Below, in pieces: positions 11,751 through 23,109 of a DNA stretch of 64,000 bases. A program made the translations under genes and the position numbers. Source of the stretch: Melolontha melolontha (Eukaryota > Arthropoda > Insecta > Coleoptera > Scarabaeidae). A model generated the notes under the pieces. It was not told the origin of the DNA. It did not search any database and saw nothing but the letters and a program-made list of their open reading frames with translations. How positions within the stretch are numbered: the first letter of the stretch is position 1; each line of letters opens with the position of its first letter. Location: contig OW285235.1 of the NCBI GenBank assembly GCA_935421215.2, positions 228,943,200 through 229,007,199 on the forward strand. The letters run 5' to 3'.

Positions 11751-13015
11751 AATAAAACTTCATTTTTATGTTCACTATTTAACTATTTAACGAATTTAAA
11801 AAAATCAAACTTAGTATTTTTATTATTCAATTATTTCTTAGTACAGAAGACTTAAAACAATGCTTATACACATTAGTATATTTGAAAACATAATCTCTCC
11901 GTGATTCTTCATTATCTAAAATTGTTCATAATTTTAAAAATTATTCGAAAATAGTATGCGAACGATTTTTCTTGATCGCCAACATCCAATGTTAATATCC
12001 TTAATAAAACTAGTCGAAATGACTCCAAATTTATAATTTTTAATTATTATTAATCGAAATAATCCTACATTTACAAAAAGGTTTTGTTTAAGTATGACAA
12101 TACGTTAAGCACGTATAAAGCGTTTGTACAATATGAAACAAACATGTAAATAATTTACATATCTGTAACTATGCACATGGAATCCTACATTACTATTATA
12201 TACCGTGTGCACAACGTCGAGCGATCGATGGATATATAAGTAATGACTGGCCAACTGCAAGTGGGAGGGGCTACATACGTTAAACTCCTACAGGGCGTAT
12301 TTAATTGTGGTGAACCAAGAAAGCGTTATGGTTGTTTATTAATAAATGATGTATCAAAATAAATATTCCAAATTAATAACTAATTGTTTAACAAACTACA
12401 AAATTATTTGTAGTATATTATTTATGGTTAATGTACGAATTTGGATATTTTATCCGACTACACCGTTGCTTTTCGCACTATTAGTCATATGCCGGCTGTC
12501 AACGTCCCTACATTAACGGATACTTTTGTTTATGTCTCTTCGGCCATAATACTTTAAATTTAACATTTAAATTTAAATAAAATGATATAATATAGTTGAA
12601 AGTATCATAAAATACAATTCGCCGTAAAGTGCAGAGTTTTTGTTTACTGCATAATAATAATTCTTACCGGCGAAGCATCAGATATTTTCATCGCTAAATA
12701 TTCAAGGATAAGTTTAATCATAGCTTTGTGGCTTGAATTTAAAAAATTCTTATTTAAATGAAAACACATAAATAATATAAAATTATGAAACAAAACCGTA
12801 ACTCTTATTGAAAAAAATTAAAATAAAAAGTATTCTGTAATAGCATAAAATTTCAAAACAATAACGATTCTTGCAAGAATATAAATAAAGTGTTTACCAG
12901 TATAAATAAATTGTTTCCTTAAATAAACTACCTATAAAATATTAAATTTAACTAAAATACCTTTATTGGTAATAAATATTAATTATTAAATAAAAGAACA
13001 TTCTAAAAAGAAAAA
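11751..13015. other. no recognisable gene
   Basis: AT-rich sequence without supported genes, tRNAs or bounded repeats. Confidence 0.5.
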
Positions 13016-13130
13016 CTAATTATTTAGTAAATGCTCAAATAAACCACCCTCTTGAGCCGAGCAGTAACCCAATCGGTTATAAAAATTGCGACGGACATTT
13101 GTTAGCATTTCTATACGTACTCTACCTACA
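13016..13130 (-). pseudogene. DD41D-type mariner transposase C-terminal scrap
   Basis: Minus-strand MLTNVRRNFYNRLGYCSAQE followed by GGLFEHLLNN and a stop. This matches the C-terminus of the transposase at 52.7-53.8 kb (MLANVRANFYDRLGQC...GGIFEPLV). Everything upstream of MLTNV is unrelated or unrecognisable, so this is an isolated 3' fragment. Confidence 0.65.
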
Positions 13131-13739
13131 GATGACAAGGAGCAACTGAATGCAACTGAATGACCAGTCGCAAGCTTGTTTTCCGATTCAATATATTCCG
13201 CCTTGCTTGAACACTTTGAGCGACTGATAGGAATATTCAAGGTGTTAGAGAGAGATTATTTGATTCGTACTTAGATCGTATGTAGAATGTGTTGGATAAA
13301 GAAAGGGAACGCCCGTACAGTTAGACAGTAGAACAGACTGAATATACTCTCTCAACCCTAACCACATAAACTCGCTATTCGTCTTCGTCTTACTACATTG
13401 TGGTAGATCAATCACTCCCGGGCGTTCATACGGTACATTTAACACATTACAGATTAACAAAATTATAAATTTAGTAATATACAACGTGTTCGCTTAAGTT
13501 TTCTACGTATGGGAAACTTTTTACTATTAATTTTCCAAAAAAAAATTACTCTTTATAAAACGTTCTGCTGTGTGAAAGAATGACATACATGTACAGGATA
13601 GTAAAAATGTAGAAAAAAAAAACGAAATTGTCCTAAGAGAAAAGTATCCTTTATTTATAATTTTAGAGCAAAACAGAATGAGAAAATGCAATTCTAATAA
13701 TAAACATTACATTCAAATAATTTATATAAAAATACTATT
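13131..13739. other. no recognisable gene
   Basis: An open minus frame at 13245-13484 carries no recognisable motif. Nothing else is supported. Confidence 0.45.
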
Positions 13740-14172
13740 AACTTTTCGCTCTCACTGTACATTTGCCGATATATTCACCCTCCTCCTCCATACATTTGCC
13801 CGTTCTTGCAGAAAAATTTCGTAAAATATTACTAATCATGGCAGGAGTAATGTCTGCATTTGTCTCTCTAATTACCCACATTTTGAAATGGCTTTTGTAG
13901 GTAAATATTTTCTTTTAAGTAGCTCGCATAAGATATAATAGAGGCGGTTCAAGTTCGGAGACATAGCGGGCCAAAAAAGGCCGAAAAGCAAGTAAAGCAA
14001 GTTCACCAGTAGTAGATCGAAAGTCCAAAGGCCAAAAACAGAAAGCGGATTTGAGCAATTGATGATTCATAGCCCACAGGCGTCTGCCTTGTATTTGCAA
14101 TAGGTTTGATTCTGTAAGCGATCCATGAGTTTCGAACAATTTGATACGTGTGAACAGCTCCATAAGTGGCAC
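13740..14172 (-). pseudogene. Tc1-like transposase C-terminal relic
   Basis: Minus-strand reading shows WPAMSPNLNRLYYIL near 13920-13965, the Tc1 'WPxxSPDLNPIExLW' block with Asp altered to Asn and the glutamate region decayed. A GAVHTYQIVRNSW segment upstream resembles the second-Asp region. Frames shift between blocks. The Sailor-type element at 14176 is inserted directly beside it. Confidence 0.5.
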
Positions 14173-14175
14173 ATA

Positions 14176-16298
14176 TAGTTTATTTCAAATTATAAGGATA
14201 TAACTTTAAACGGCTCTAATGCTTTTATTTCACCACCTGCGGCAATAACTACCTGACCGCTCAATACGATTATCTTTTACGCAAACAAACTGCTGAGGTC
14301 CGTAATGACAAAATTTAAGTAAATTGTAATTACTGCAATTTAGATGAAATAAAATTCAAGAATAATATAAGTACCAACAGTTGTTAATTTGAAAATATAG
14401 TTATTATATATAGTTAAATAGTCATTAAATTACAATTTAGATGAAATAAGTGCTTATATTTATTAAACAAAATTTAAGTAAATATAGTTAGGAGAGTTGG
14501 TATATATTACATCTAATATTGAGTCTATTTATCACTTATTGTTAATCTTTACTGCTGTATACATATTTGATTTTTCTCTCTTTACTTAACGAACATGTGG
14601 CGACCTTTTGCTGAAAGTGTTAGTGGTTATGATGTGGATAGTGATAATACTGTTGGAGCACGACAGAGAAAGCATATATCAGAAGATGCAAAATAGATAA
14701 TTTTCAATGTCTATCATATCCTGATAGAAGAAAGAAAATAACGAACTACAAACAGTACAAACCCAGAACATTCAACGAACGTCGCAATTAACAAAGGTGT
14801 TTTTTGGAATAATATATAAAATAATTAAGAACAACGCAGGGCCTCGGAAGCAAAGAAGTGACAAAGGATCACCGAGAAAAATTGAAGAGTATGAAATTGA
14901 TACTATTAGGCAGCAAGTATACTCCTTCTACAGAGGAAATGTTGTATCTACACTTGACTGCTTACATAAAAGAATCAGTGATGAGCCTATAAATATTCAG
15001 TGTTCTAAAGCAACCTTGTGGCGGACGCTAAAGGAAGCTGGTTTTAAGTTTGGCACTATAGACAAACGTCGCACAATTATGGAAAGCTCGAGGTTACAGA
15101 AACTTCGATATGAATACTTAACGGAAATTAGAAGGTATAGACAGGAAGGACGATTCATATGTTATTTAGACGAGACGTGGTATGACACCCATGACACAAT
15201 TTGCAAAGGTTGGGTGGATAGTTCAAGTATGTGTCAGTTGGATGCGCCGGTTTCGAGAGGGAAGAGAATAATCATTCTTCATGCTGGGCCAGAAAAAGGA
15301 TGGATCGGACAGCCGCTATTATCTGCTAAAAATGTTAAATCCTCAAGTTTAGATTACAATGAAGATATGACGTCATCTTTATTTGAAGAATGGTTTTGTG
15401 ACACTTTGCTGCCAAATTTACCAAAAGATAGTGTGATAGTGATGGACAACGCTCCGTATCATTCTCGACAGCAAACCAAAGTTCCTACAAAATGTAATAA
15501 TAAGAAAGATATTAAAATATTTTTAGAAGCAAATGATTTATATTTTGAGGAGCATTATACAAAAAAACAATTAATAGAGGTGATGAAGACAAAAGAATAT
15601 TTAAACGATTATTATGTGGATAACAGAGCCAAAGAAGCAGGGCATACAATTTTGCGTTTACCACCATACCATTGCATTTTCAATCCCATTGAAATGATAT
15701 GGGCTCAACTGAAAAATACCCTAAGACGAACAAATCAAACACCGAAATTTAGTGAAAGCAGTGTAATACACATAACAAATGCTATGGAACATATAACTGC
15801 TGTAAATTGGAAAAATGCTGTTAAACACGCAATAGCAAAAGAGGACGAATATATGCGCATGTACGCATGCACCTTTGATTATAAATTTGCAGTACGATTC
15901 AAACACAGTCATCGATTTGCAAAACGACTCAATCACAGATAATTTATGAAATGCGGTGACACATAAAAATTTAATTGTGTATTACAAATAAATTAGCTTT
16001 ATATATCTATATGTATCCACTACACATGTTGCCACACGATTTGTAATTTTTTCTTTGTATATAAACCCAATGTACAGATATTTTTTATTATATACTTGAA
16101 ATGAACAGCGTTTTATTATTATATTATAGGGCCCTAATTTATAGTCAATACGCCCCCTAGATTCATACGTTGCAAATAGGTAATAAACCGTACCCGTTCA
16201 ATAAGGAGACCAGGTATAATAATTATCATCACAGAAGGTGGTGCAATAAAAGCATTAGAGCTGTTCAAAGTTATATTCTTATAATTTGAAATAAACTA
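14176..16298 (+). mobile_element. Sailor-type (DD82E-like) DNA transposon
   Basis: 2,123-bp element with TA on each side and terminal inverted repeats of about 90 bp that begin TAGTTTATTTCAAATTATAA and continue, with scattered mismatches, through GCTCTAATGCTTTTAT and CACCACCT. It encodes one plus-strand transposase of the IS630/Tc1/mariner group. Confidence 0.88.
14594..15942 (+). pseudogene. Sailor-type (DD82E-like) transposase, near-intact
   Basis: The catalytic part is one open frame from 14728 to the TAA at 15942. Counting from 14797, the triad is Asp-125 (YLDETWYDTH), Asp-217 (VIVMDNAPYHS) and Glu-299 (FNPIEMIW). The 81 residues between the second Asp and the Glu are far longer than the 34-41 of Tc1/mariner and fit the published DD82E 'Sailor' group (named from memory). 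A basic RKQRSDKG stretch follows the HTH region. The probable true start is ATG 14594 (MWRPFAESVSGYDVDSD), but an in-frame TAG (KHISEDAK-stop) and a one-base shift near 14730 separate it from the catalytic frame. The copy is therefore only mildly damaged, and is the least decayed transposase in the window. Confidence 0.85.
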
Positions 16299-16699
16299 TA
16301 CCTACATATGCAGTTAATATGTGTCTGTCAATGCACAATAGAGCGAATGTAATAAACGGTTTGGTAACCTGCAGTAACTATTGCTGGAACAGAAGTAATG
16401 CTGACAGGCGAATTGCGTATCGAATTTTGAATAAAAATAAATTACAAAGAACAAAACTCAAAACTATGTATTTTCTGTGAAACATTGAAAGTGTAAAACA
16501 TTACTATGAACAACTAAAATTTGTTGAAGGTGTTCCTGTGTTAAATTAGTTATTTTAGATGTCAAAACGTCTTTAAAAATAGAAAATATTCGTTTCACAT
16601 CACAACTGGTGATGGGTGCGTGATTAAAATGTTGCAAAAGTGCACCATACTTCGAATGTATAAATTTTTCAATCGGCTCTGTACAGAATTGATATAATA

Positions 16700-17990
16700 C
16701 AGGCTGGCCCAAAATGACTGAAGGGATTTGAGTTCATTATAACTTCTTATTTAAGACATAATTATTAATTTTTTAAATTTTAAATACAATATATTAATGG
16801 AGAATATTTTTAATTTAATTATGAAAAATCATATGTCGCAAGTGGTGGCCATTTTCTGCTTCGCATATTCGTGCTCTTTCCAAAACATTTTCCATAACCT
16901 TTCGCAAAACTTCAGGTGTTATTTTGTTGATTTCGTCGCGTATATTATTTTTTAATTGCTATATGGTTCGAGGCTTATTAATATAGACATTTCCTTTCAA
17001 ATAACCCCAAAGGAAACAGTCTGAAGCGGTTAAATCCGGTGAACGCGGAGGCCAATTATAATCGCTTGTACGGGAAATAATTCGTTCACCAAAGATGTCG
17101 CGTAAAAGAGCCATTGTGTCCCTCGCAGTGTGCGCTGTAGCTCCATCCTGTTGGAACCATACTTGCGGATGGTTTTCCACGGCTGGCCTTAAAAAATTTT
17201 CCAACATTGTCCGATATCTAACACCAGTAATGGAAATGGCGACACCGTGTTCATTTTCAAAAAAATATGGGCCAATTATCCTTTCCGACGAAACACCGCA
17301 CCAAACGGTACACTTAAGTGGGTGTAATTCTCGCTGTTGAACTACTCTTGGATTTTCCGTAGCCCATATCCTGCAGTTTTGCCTATTAACGAACCCATTT
17401 AATTGGAAATGGGCTTCGTCGCTCATAATTAAATTATGAATCAAATCATTATTTTCTTCTGCTTTTTGACGAAAATAAATTGCATAATCAACTCGTTGCT
17501 GGTAATCTGTCGGTTTCAATTGTTGGACAAGCTGAATTTTGTATGGAAACATTTTTATTGTATGCAAAATTCTCTGCAGCGACCCTCTTGAGAGGCCAAG
17601 TTGTGTCGCACGTCTCCTGGTTGATGTTTCTCCATCTTCCCGAATACTCTCCTGTACCCATTCAATATTGTCATCCGTGTGCACCGTTCGTCGTCTTCCG
17701 GCACCAGGAAGGTTCCTTACTGCCCCTTGTTCTCGAAAATTTGACGGTTTATTGTTGACTCTGAGGGTCCAACCCGCACATTAAAATAACGACGATATGC
17801 ACGTTGAGTCAAAACAATGGATCGTTGATTTGAGAAATAAAGTTCAACGATTTTGGCACGTTGTTCAATTGTGTACTGTTCCATTTTAAATTCCCCAAGT
17901 CTTCTTTACAAAATACTGAAAACAAAAAAAAAATTATAATAAAAAAGTTATAAGGAATTAAAACCCCTTCGGTCATTTTGGGCCACCCTG
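16700..17990 (-). mobile_element. DD41D-type mariner element
   Basis: 1,291-bp element with TA on both sides. The ends read CAGGCTGGCCCAAAATGACT and, inverted, CAGGGTGGCCCAAAATGACC; the imperfect TIR extends about 40 bp. It is inserted in a hAT gene and contains one transposase gene on the minus strand. Confidence 0.9.
16815..17884 (-). pseudogene. mariner-like transposase, DD41D spacing, DUF4817-type N-terminus
   Basis: Starts at ATG 17884 (MEQYTIEQRAKIVELYFSNQ), a DUF4817-type helix-turn-helix. A small deletion shifts the frame after about 50 codons. From 17684 the frame is open with the GRRRTVHTDDN linker, first Asp in MSDEAHFQLNGF, second in QQDGATAHTARD and third in PRSPDLTASDCFLWG. There are 41 residues between the second and third Asp. 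A TAG at 16959-16961 truncates it, but homology continues (NNIRDEINKITPEVLRKVM...MIFHN) to a stop at 16815. So it has two lesions in an otherwise full-length gene of about 350 residues. The rosa-like DD41D group is the best guess. Confidence 0.85.
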
Positions 17991-18827
17991 TATATTCAAA
18001 TCTGGATTTTGGCTAAATATGGTATCAACTTTTTGTCTCAACTTTGAGAAATATATTTTTAAATGATGATTTTAAATTATCAACGTTTGGAAAATGACCT
18101 CTGATGTATTCACATATTCTGTGTAGTGCATGTGCTGCACAGGTAACGTGTAGCAAATTGGGATAAGATTGCTTTAATAACTGTTTTTAAATATAAGCTG
18201 CCGCATCATTCAAAATTAATAGCATCTTGTCTTTATAGTTGTTATCTGATGACAGACTATTATGAATACATTGATCAATTACTTCTGCAATTGTGTCAGC
18301 ATTTATGACTGGCAGTATTTTAGTTGCAATTAAGTATGTTTGGTATGAAGTTGTCGGATGAAGAATACCAACAACTACATTTAAGACATATCGTCCCATT
18401 ACATCCATTGTTTCGTCAGCACTTACCCAAAGATAACCTGACCTGATAGGCTGATTCGTATTTTTTCAATGGTTTTCAAATAACAATTTGGTAAGTAGTA
18501 TTCACGTAAAATAGATTCATCTGGTATATGACGATCAGTATATTTTGTAAGAAACCTTTTGAGGACTGGATTGTTAAGCTTTTTGAATGGCATATTGGCC
18601 GCTATGAAAGCTTCATACAGTTCTTCGTTAAAAGTGTCAGGTGCAGATGGTCATATGTTATCTTAATAAGTTTTCGAAGAAACATGTCTCTGCACATTAC
18701 ACTTTTGTGGACGCCTTAAACTTAATGAACAGACACTGCAACATATCTCGGTATCATTACGAATATGCAACCAGCCTGTATGGCCTCTAATCCATCCTTC
18801 CATGGTTGCCCTACGAGAATTCTCCAT

Positions 18828-19317
18828 AGTTAATGAAAATAAATAGAAAAACTAAGAACAGAAAGAAATGGACTAAAGAGGAGAAACGAAAACTACTTCA
18901 AAAAAGGTAGTAAATTAAACTTAATATTTATAAAAAATTATAGGATAAATATACAATATAACAATATAAAACGGATTTTTTAAGATACTAAACGTTGTAA
19001 CCAAATAACACTGAAAGAAACCAGAAACAATCCCTTATACCTGAGACCGCCACAACGTTTTAGGGGGCAATTGGTTATTCAATCGCTTCAGTTCGCTCTC
19101 TGGCCAAGCAAGAGCAAAACAATTACGGTATCGCAATCACAAAATAAAACCACATCCCACCTCATTGACCCGTAAATAAATTTCTCAAACACTATCTCGA
19201 GCTAACAGATAGCAGAGGCTTTGAAGAGGACGAAGTGGCTCAAGGGCAAATGTTCAACCATAGGAGAGAGGAAAGACCTAAGAGATTGTTGTCTTTTATA
19301 TAAAAACAAGTTAATTA
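18828..19317. other. no recognisable gene
   Basis: 5' flank of the hAT relic. No transposon end could be paired here. Confidence 0.4.
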
Positions 19318-21643
19318 CACAGGTCTACAAAATTAAACTTGTTGACGGATGTTTTCATTTTGAAAACTGATTTTATATAATTTTGGTAGGCTGATTTCAA
19401 AAATTCTATGCATTTATTTGTATCACGTAAGGTTTTTTTGCATATATTAAATGAAAAAAAAACGAAATTTCTAAAAAAATTTATTTGTTTATTGAGTAAA
19501 AAGGTGGAATACAAGTTAAAAAAGTGGAAAAAAATACTTTACTCAGTCTTTTTAAGTGAAATCTTTGTCTTTTTGCCAGAAAGCTGCGTTGTCCGGACAT
19601 TAGGTTGTATGTTTTTAAGGGCATATCCCGTTTTAACATCCAGCAGTAGTCCGCCATCATCGTTATGCTCCATCTGCCTTGGTATCGCCGTTCCATTTCC
19701 TTAATGTCTTGATGAAACCTCTCTCCCTGCTCTTCGCTAACTGCTCTAAGATTTTCAGGAAAATAGTTCAAGTGTGAAAACAGGAAATGCACTTTCAAAC
19801 TCATATTACAACCTAGACGATGAAAGTGTTGTAACATATTTTGAACAATATTTTCTTAGTTTTCGTCCTTAGAGTTCCCAAGAAACTTATCAATTACTTC
19901 TTTAAATGAAACCCAGGCGTTTTTCTCGCCATTGGTCATTGTGTTTTGAAAATTCTTGTCTTTGCATAATGTTCTTATCTGCGGCCCAACAAAAATACCT
20001 TCTTTTAACTTGGCATCGGATAAGGCTGGAAATGTCTCGCACAAATATTTAAAACACTGTCCATTTTTGTCTAGAGCTTTAACAAACTGCTTCATCAAGC
20101 CAAGTTTGATATGGGGAGGAGACAGTAAAACTTTTTTGGGGTCAACCAAGCTATCTCTTAATACATTTTTGCTACCAGGTGTAAGGCTTGTTCTAGAGGG
20201 CCATTCTATTTGAGTCCAATGTCTATCCCTTGCTCGACTATCCCACTCACAAATAAAGCATGGAAATTTTGTATAACCTCCTTGTTGTCCTAGTAACATG
20301 CACAGCACTTTAAGGTCACCACAAAGCATCCACTGATGTTCTTGGTAGTTTATTTTCTTTAAAAGAAGTTCAAAATTTTCATACGTTTCCATTAAACGTA
20401 CCGAATGGGCAACGGGAACCGAGGCCAGCTCGTTACCATTGTGCAATAAAACGCCTTTTAAACTACGCTTACTTGAGTCAATAAACAGGCGCCATTCTTC
20501 TTTTACATACGGCACATATCCTAATTTTGAGTCAGGAATATTGTTGCAATACACTAGCGTAAACTAGTGAGTAAAATATTGACATAACTCTTTTTCGCGA
20601 TCCCGGTAAAAGCTTGATGTGACGCCAGGTGCCAGTAAATGTTTCTCACGAAGTCGGGAGGCCAACAATTCGGATGCATCCTTTGAAAGGTGCCAATCTC
20701 TAATTAAATCATTTAGTTCGCTCTGGTTAAACACTTCGGGCTCTCTGAAATCTGGGGTGAAATCTGAGTCATCTGGGTCGCAATTAGATTCCTCTGATTC
20801 TGACGATATGACGTTTTCTAGTGCTTTTTGGGCGGTAGGTATCGGTACATCTGGTCCATGAGGAACTGGTGGAATAGCAGAGTCAAGATTGTGATACACA
20901 ATTTGTTTCTTATATTTTCTGTTGAATCCTTGAACATTACACGAACAAAAATAACAATCATCACTGTGATTTCTAGGCTCTCGCCATACCATAGGAACAC
21001 CAAAGCTTAAACATTTCTTCCTACCTTTTTGCCAGTTTCTTAATGCTTCAACGCAAACGGAACAAACAGTATGAGGAGCCCAGGACTTGTCTTGGCCGCC
21101 AATTTTAACCAAAATAAGCGTGGTATACATTTTTCACAAACGAAGTTATAGTTTGCCTCTGCTTTACTACGACATAACTACCACAGATATAACAAAAGTT
21201 ATTCGGATTGTTCACACAATGTCTTCTTTCCATATTTATACGTTCTAGAACACTTAAAATACGCAACAACGAAGACAACCAGCGCGCGGACACAGTAGCA
21301 CGACGACTAACACAACCAAACTGCACATAAGCAGGTTTCAACGTTGTATTGACACTTCTGCGCCGACTCTGTTGCTTTGCTGAGAAATCTAATATTAACC
21401 AGTGTTGCCAAATCACATTTAATTTTATAAAAATCAATTCATTTAAAAATCATGCCTAACATGGAACAAACATATTCTTGTCATAGGTATGTATATTAAT
21501 AAATTAACATTTTTAAGATATAGAGCGCTATAAAAAAAATTTACCTGATAGAGCAAAAATATGGCGTTTTTTTGGAATAAGGGCCCCCAAACATATACAA
21601 ATTAGTAACAGCTTTCAAACATCAAAATCACTGTAGACCTGTG
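19318..21643 (-). mobile_element. unassigned CACWGG-TIR DDE-like transposon, copy A
   Basis: 2,326-bp element. Left end CACAGGTCTACA and the inverted right end CACAGGTCTACA match over 12 bp. TTA is duplicated at 19315-19317 and 21644-21646. Copies B (43216-45679) and C (47838-50309) share the TIR consensus, the 3-bp TWA target and the encoded protein. The 3' subterminal region is shared with copy C (CTGATTTCAAA, then ATCACGTAAGGTT). Confidence 0.88.
19481..21233 (-). pseudogene. putative DDE transposase of unassigned family, copy A
   Basis: From ATG 21233 it reads MERRHCVNNPNNFCYICGSY, the start of a ZAD-like Cys4 finger whose second pair is VCSVCVEAL. A one-base shift near 21120 moves to the frame of 21130-19481, which has two in-frame stops (20564-20566 and 19856-19858). 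In order: the second Cys pair region DCYFCSCNV, an acidic linker, QSELNDLIRDWHLSK, EEWRLFIDSSKRSLKGVL (putative first catalytic Asp), MLCGDLKVL (putative second Asp), FPCFICEWDSRARD (CxxC insertion), PPHIKLGLMKQFVKALDK, LKEGIFVGPQIR, LGCNMSLKVHFLFSHLNYFP and EEQGERFHQDI (putative Glu). Total is about 580 codons. The D-D-E reading is my inference from conserved spacing across three copies. Confidence 0.8.
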
Positions 21644-21646
21644 TTA

Positions 21647-22559
21647 TTAAACCACCCTCGTATATGAATATACGTATGTGATACACTACCAGTACCTTTG
21701 GTTCTATATCTATTTTCAAAACAATTTATATAAATTGTTCTGCGATGCTAATCTTATTTTTCGCGTTAGAATTCGTATTGTCTTGCGTAAACTTCATTTC
21801 TGATTTATTTATTTATTTGTATCATCCTGTATTTTTTCATCATTTACATTATGCGATAGAAACAAAATGTGGTGTGAAAGAAGTTTGACATTTAATACCT
21901 ATAAAAACGTAGAAATTTATAAACAAAGTCTTAACAAATACTGCACTATTATTTAATAAAACCTTACGTATGTTTCAGAAACGACAGGTGTTCATAAAAT
22001 ATACAAAAAAAACTATTTAAGCTTTTCCCTGTGATATAATCTTAATTTAACGAATATATTTTTGAGCATAAATTAAGGCAAAAATCTGAGAAGTGTTTAT
22101 TAATATGAACCAGTGCTAATATTTGTATGATATTCAAGAATTTATTAAACATCATTATGAGAAGATTAATGTGTTGCTGTGTCGATTTCAAAGTGTTAAT
22201 TAGCCATTAAAATGCGAGCTTTGATTTATATACGCTTACTGGTTTTCTCTAAATATAAGCACATAAAATTGCGAAAAGTTTACATTACACAGTCATAGGT
22301 GTGTTTTGAAATTATGTTGAAGTTTTAGGTGACTTCTTTCGGACCAGAAATAGCTGCGGCGATTATTAAACGTCGAAAAATTATAGTCTAAACTCTCTTT
22401 TCAAGAGAATGTTTATCACTCAAAAAATATTCGGTAATATTTTTTATGAAAAACTAATAAATACGACTGCAATTTACTAAAAGCAGGTAGGATTGTTTAA
22501 TTACACTGGCCAACAATTAGATTTTTTCTTCTGCTGACTATAATTTACAGTTGTTTTAA
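21647..22559. other. no recognisable gene
   Basis: AT-rich, stop-dense in all frames. No bounded repeat was found. Confidence 0.5.
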
Positions 22560-22667
22560 TTAATATTGGTATTTAATTGACGAAGGAGATGCTTGTTGAA
22601 ACTTCATTATAACGCTAAGAAATAAGTAATTAAACTTCTAGTTTCAAAAATTCTTTTATTGTAAATA

Positions 22668-22710
22668 CCACTACAAAATTGTTTCGCCATACAATGGCTT
22701 CATCAGGTGG
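22668..22710 (-). ncRNA. type I hammerhead ribozyme motif (HHR1)
   Basis: Read 5'-3' on the minus strand: stem I CCAC, core CUGAUGA, an unpaired A, stem II GCC/GGC with loop AUUGUAU, GAA, stem III ACA/UGU, then the cleavage-site A (GUA triplet) and stem I strand GUGG. All conserved core positions are present; the one departure from the minimal consensus is the extra A before stem II, seen also in HHR2-HHR5. The predicted cut is between 22672 and 22671. Confidence 0.75.
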
Positions 22711-22741
22711 ATGAAATACTGGATGAAATACAGTATTTCAT

Positions 22742-22784
22742 CCACCCGATGAAGCCATTGTATGGCGAAACAATATTGTAGTGG
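22742..22784 (+). ncRNA. hammerhead ribozyme motif, mutated (HHR2)
   Basis: Mirror copy of HHR1 on the plus strand with the same stems (CCAC/GUGG, GCC/GGC, ACA/UGU), but the core reads CCGAUGA instead of CUGAUGA. The invariant U4 has become C, so this copy should be inactive or nearly so. Confidence 0.7.
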
Positions 22785-23109
22785 TATTTACAATAAAAGA
22801 ATTTTTGAAACAAGAAGTTTAATTACTTATTACTTAGCGTTAATATTGGTATGCTAATGCCAAATATGAAACCCATTTGTCCTGATCACGTCAAGTTTTT
22901 TTTCTACGGCACTTCTTGTTTGCTGATTTCAAAATTCTTGAATATCCTTAAGTAAATGCAGCAAATTCCTTGTTGTTCAAAGAATTGAAAGACATTCCAA
23001 ATACATTTATCTCATTAGCATAATGTAACACTTGTACCTGACAATATTTAGTATTTAATAAACTAATTAAATAATAAACAATTATAAGAAAATGTAAGTC
23101 TATTAAGCT

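Larger units (their letters stand above)
16464..18827 (-). pseudogene. hAT transposase relic (CGGBP1-like), split by mariner
   Basis: Starts at ATG 18827 (MENSRRATMEGWIRGHTGW), with a finger CCSVCSLSL...QRHVSSKT. Two stops follow, then NMPFKKLNNPVLKRFLTKYT and IPDESILREYYLPNCY. The stretch around 18187-18408 holds ILLILNDAAAYI-type sequence (second-Asp region, here MLLILNDAAAY). The C-terminal dimerisation block HAPITSCDVKRIFSIFKDVL lies at 16560-16620. The gene is interrupted between about 16699 and 17991 by a DD41D mariner, and multiple stops and frameshifts are present. It belongs to the same lineage as the hAT at 7.2-9.8 kb. Confidence 0.78.
22573..22839. mobile_element. solo inverted PLE terminal-repeat pair
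   Basis: 267-bp insertion flanked by a perfect 13-bp duplication TTAATATTGGTAT (22560-22572 and 22840-22852). It is almost entirely one inverted repeat of about 110-bp arms around a centre near 22725. Each arm carries a hammerhead motif and ends in AAATACCACTACAA-type sequence. The form matches the inverted terminal repeats ('pLTRs') of Penelope-like elements, without any reverse-transcriptase gene. Confidence 0.8.
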
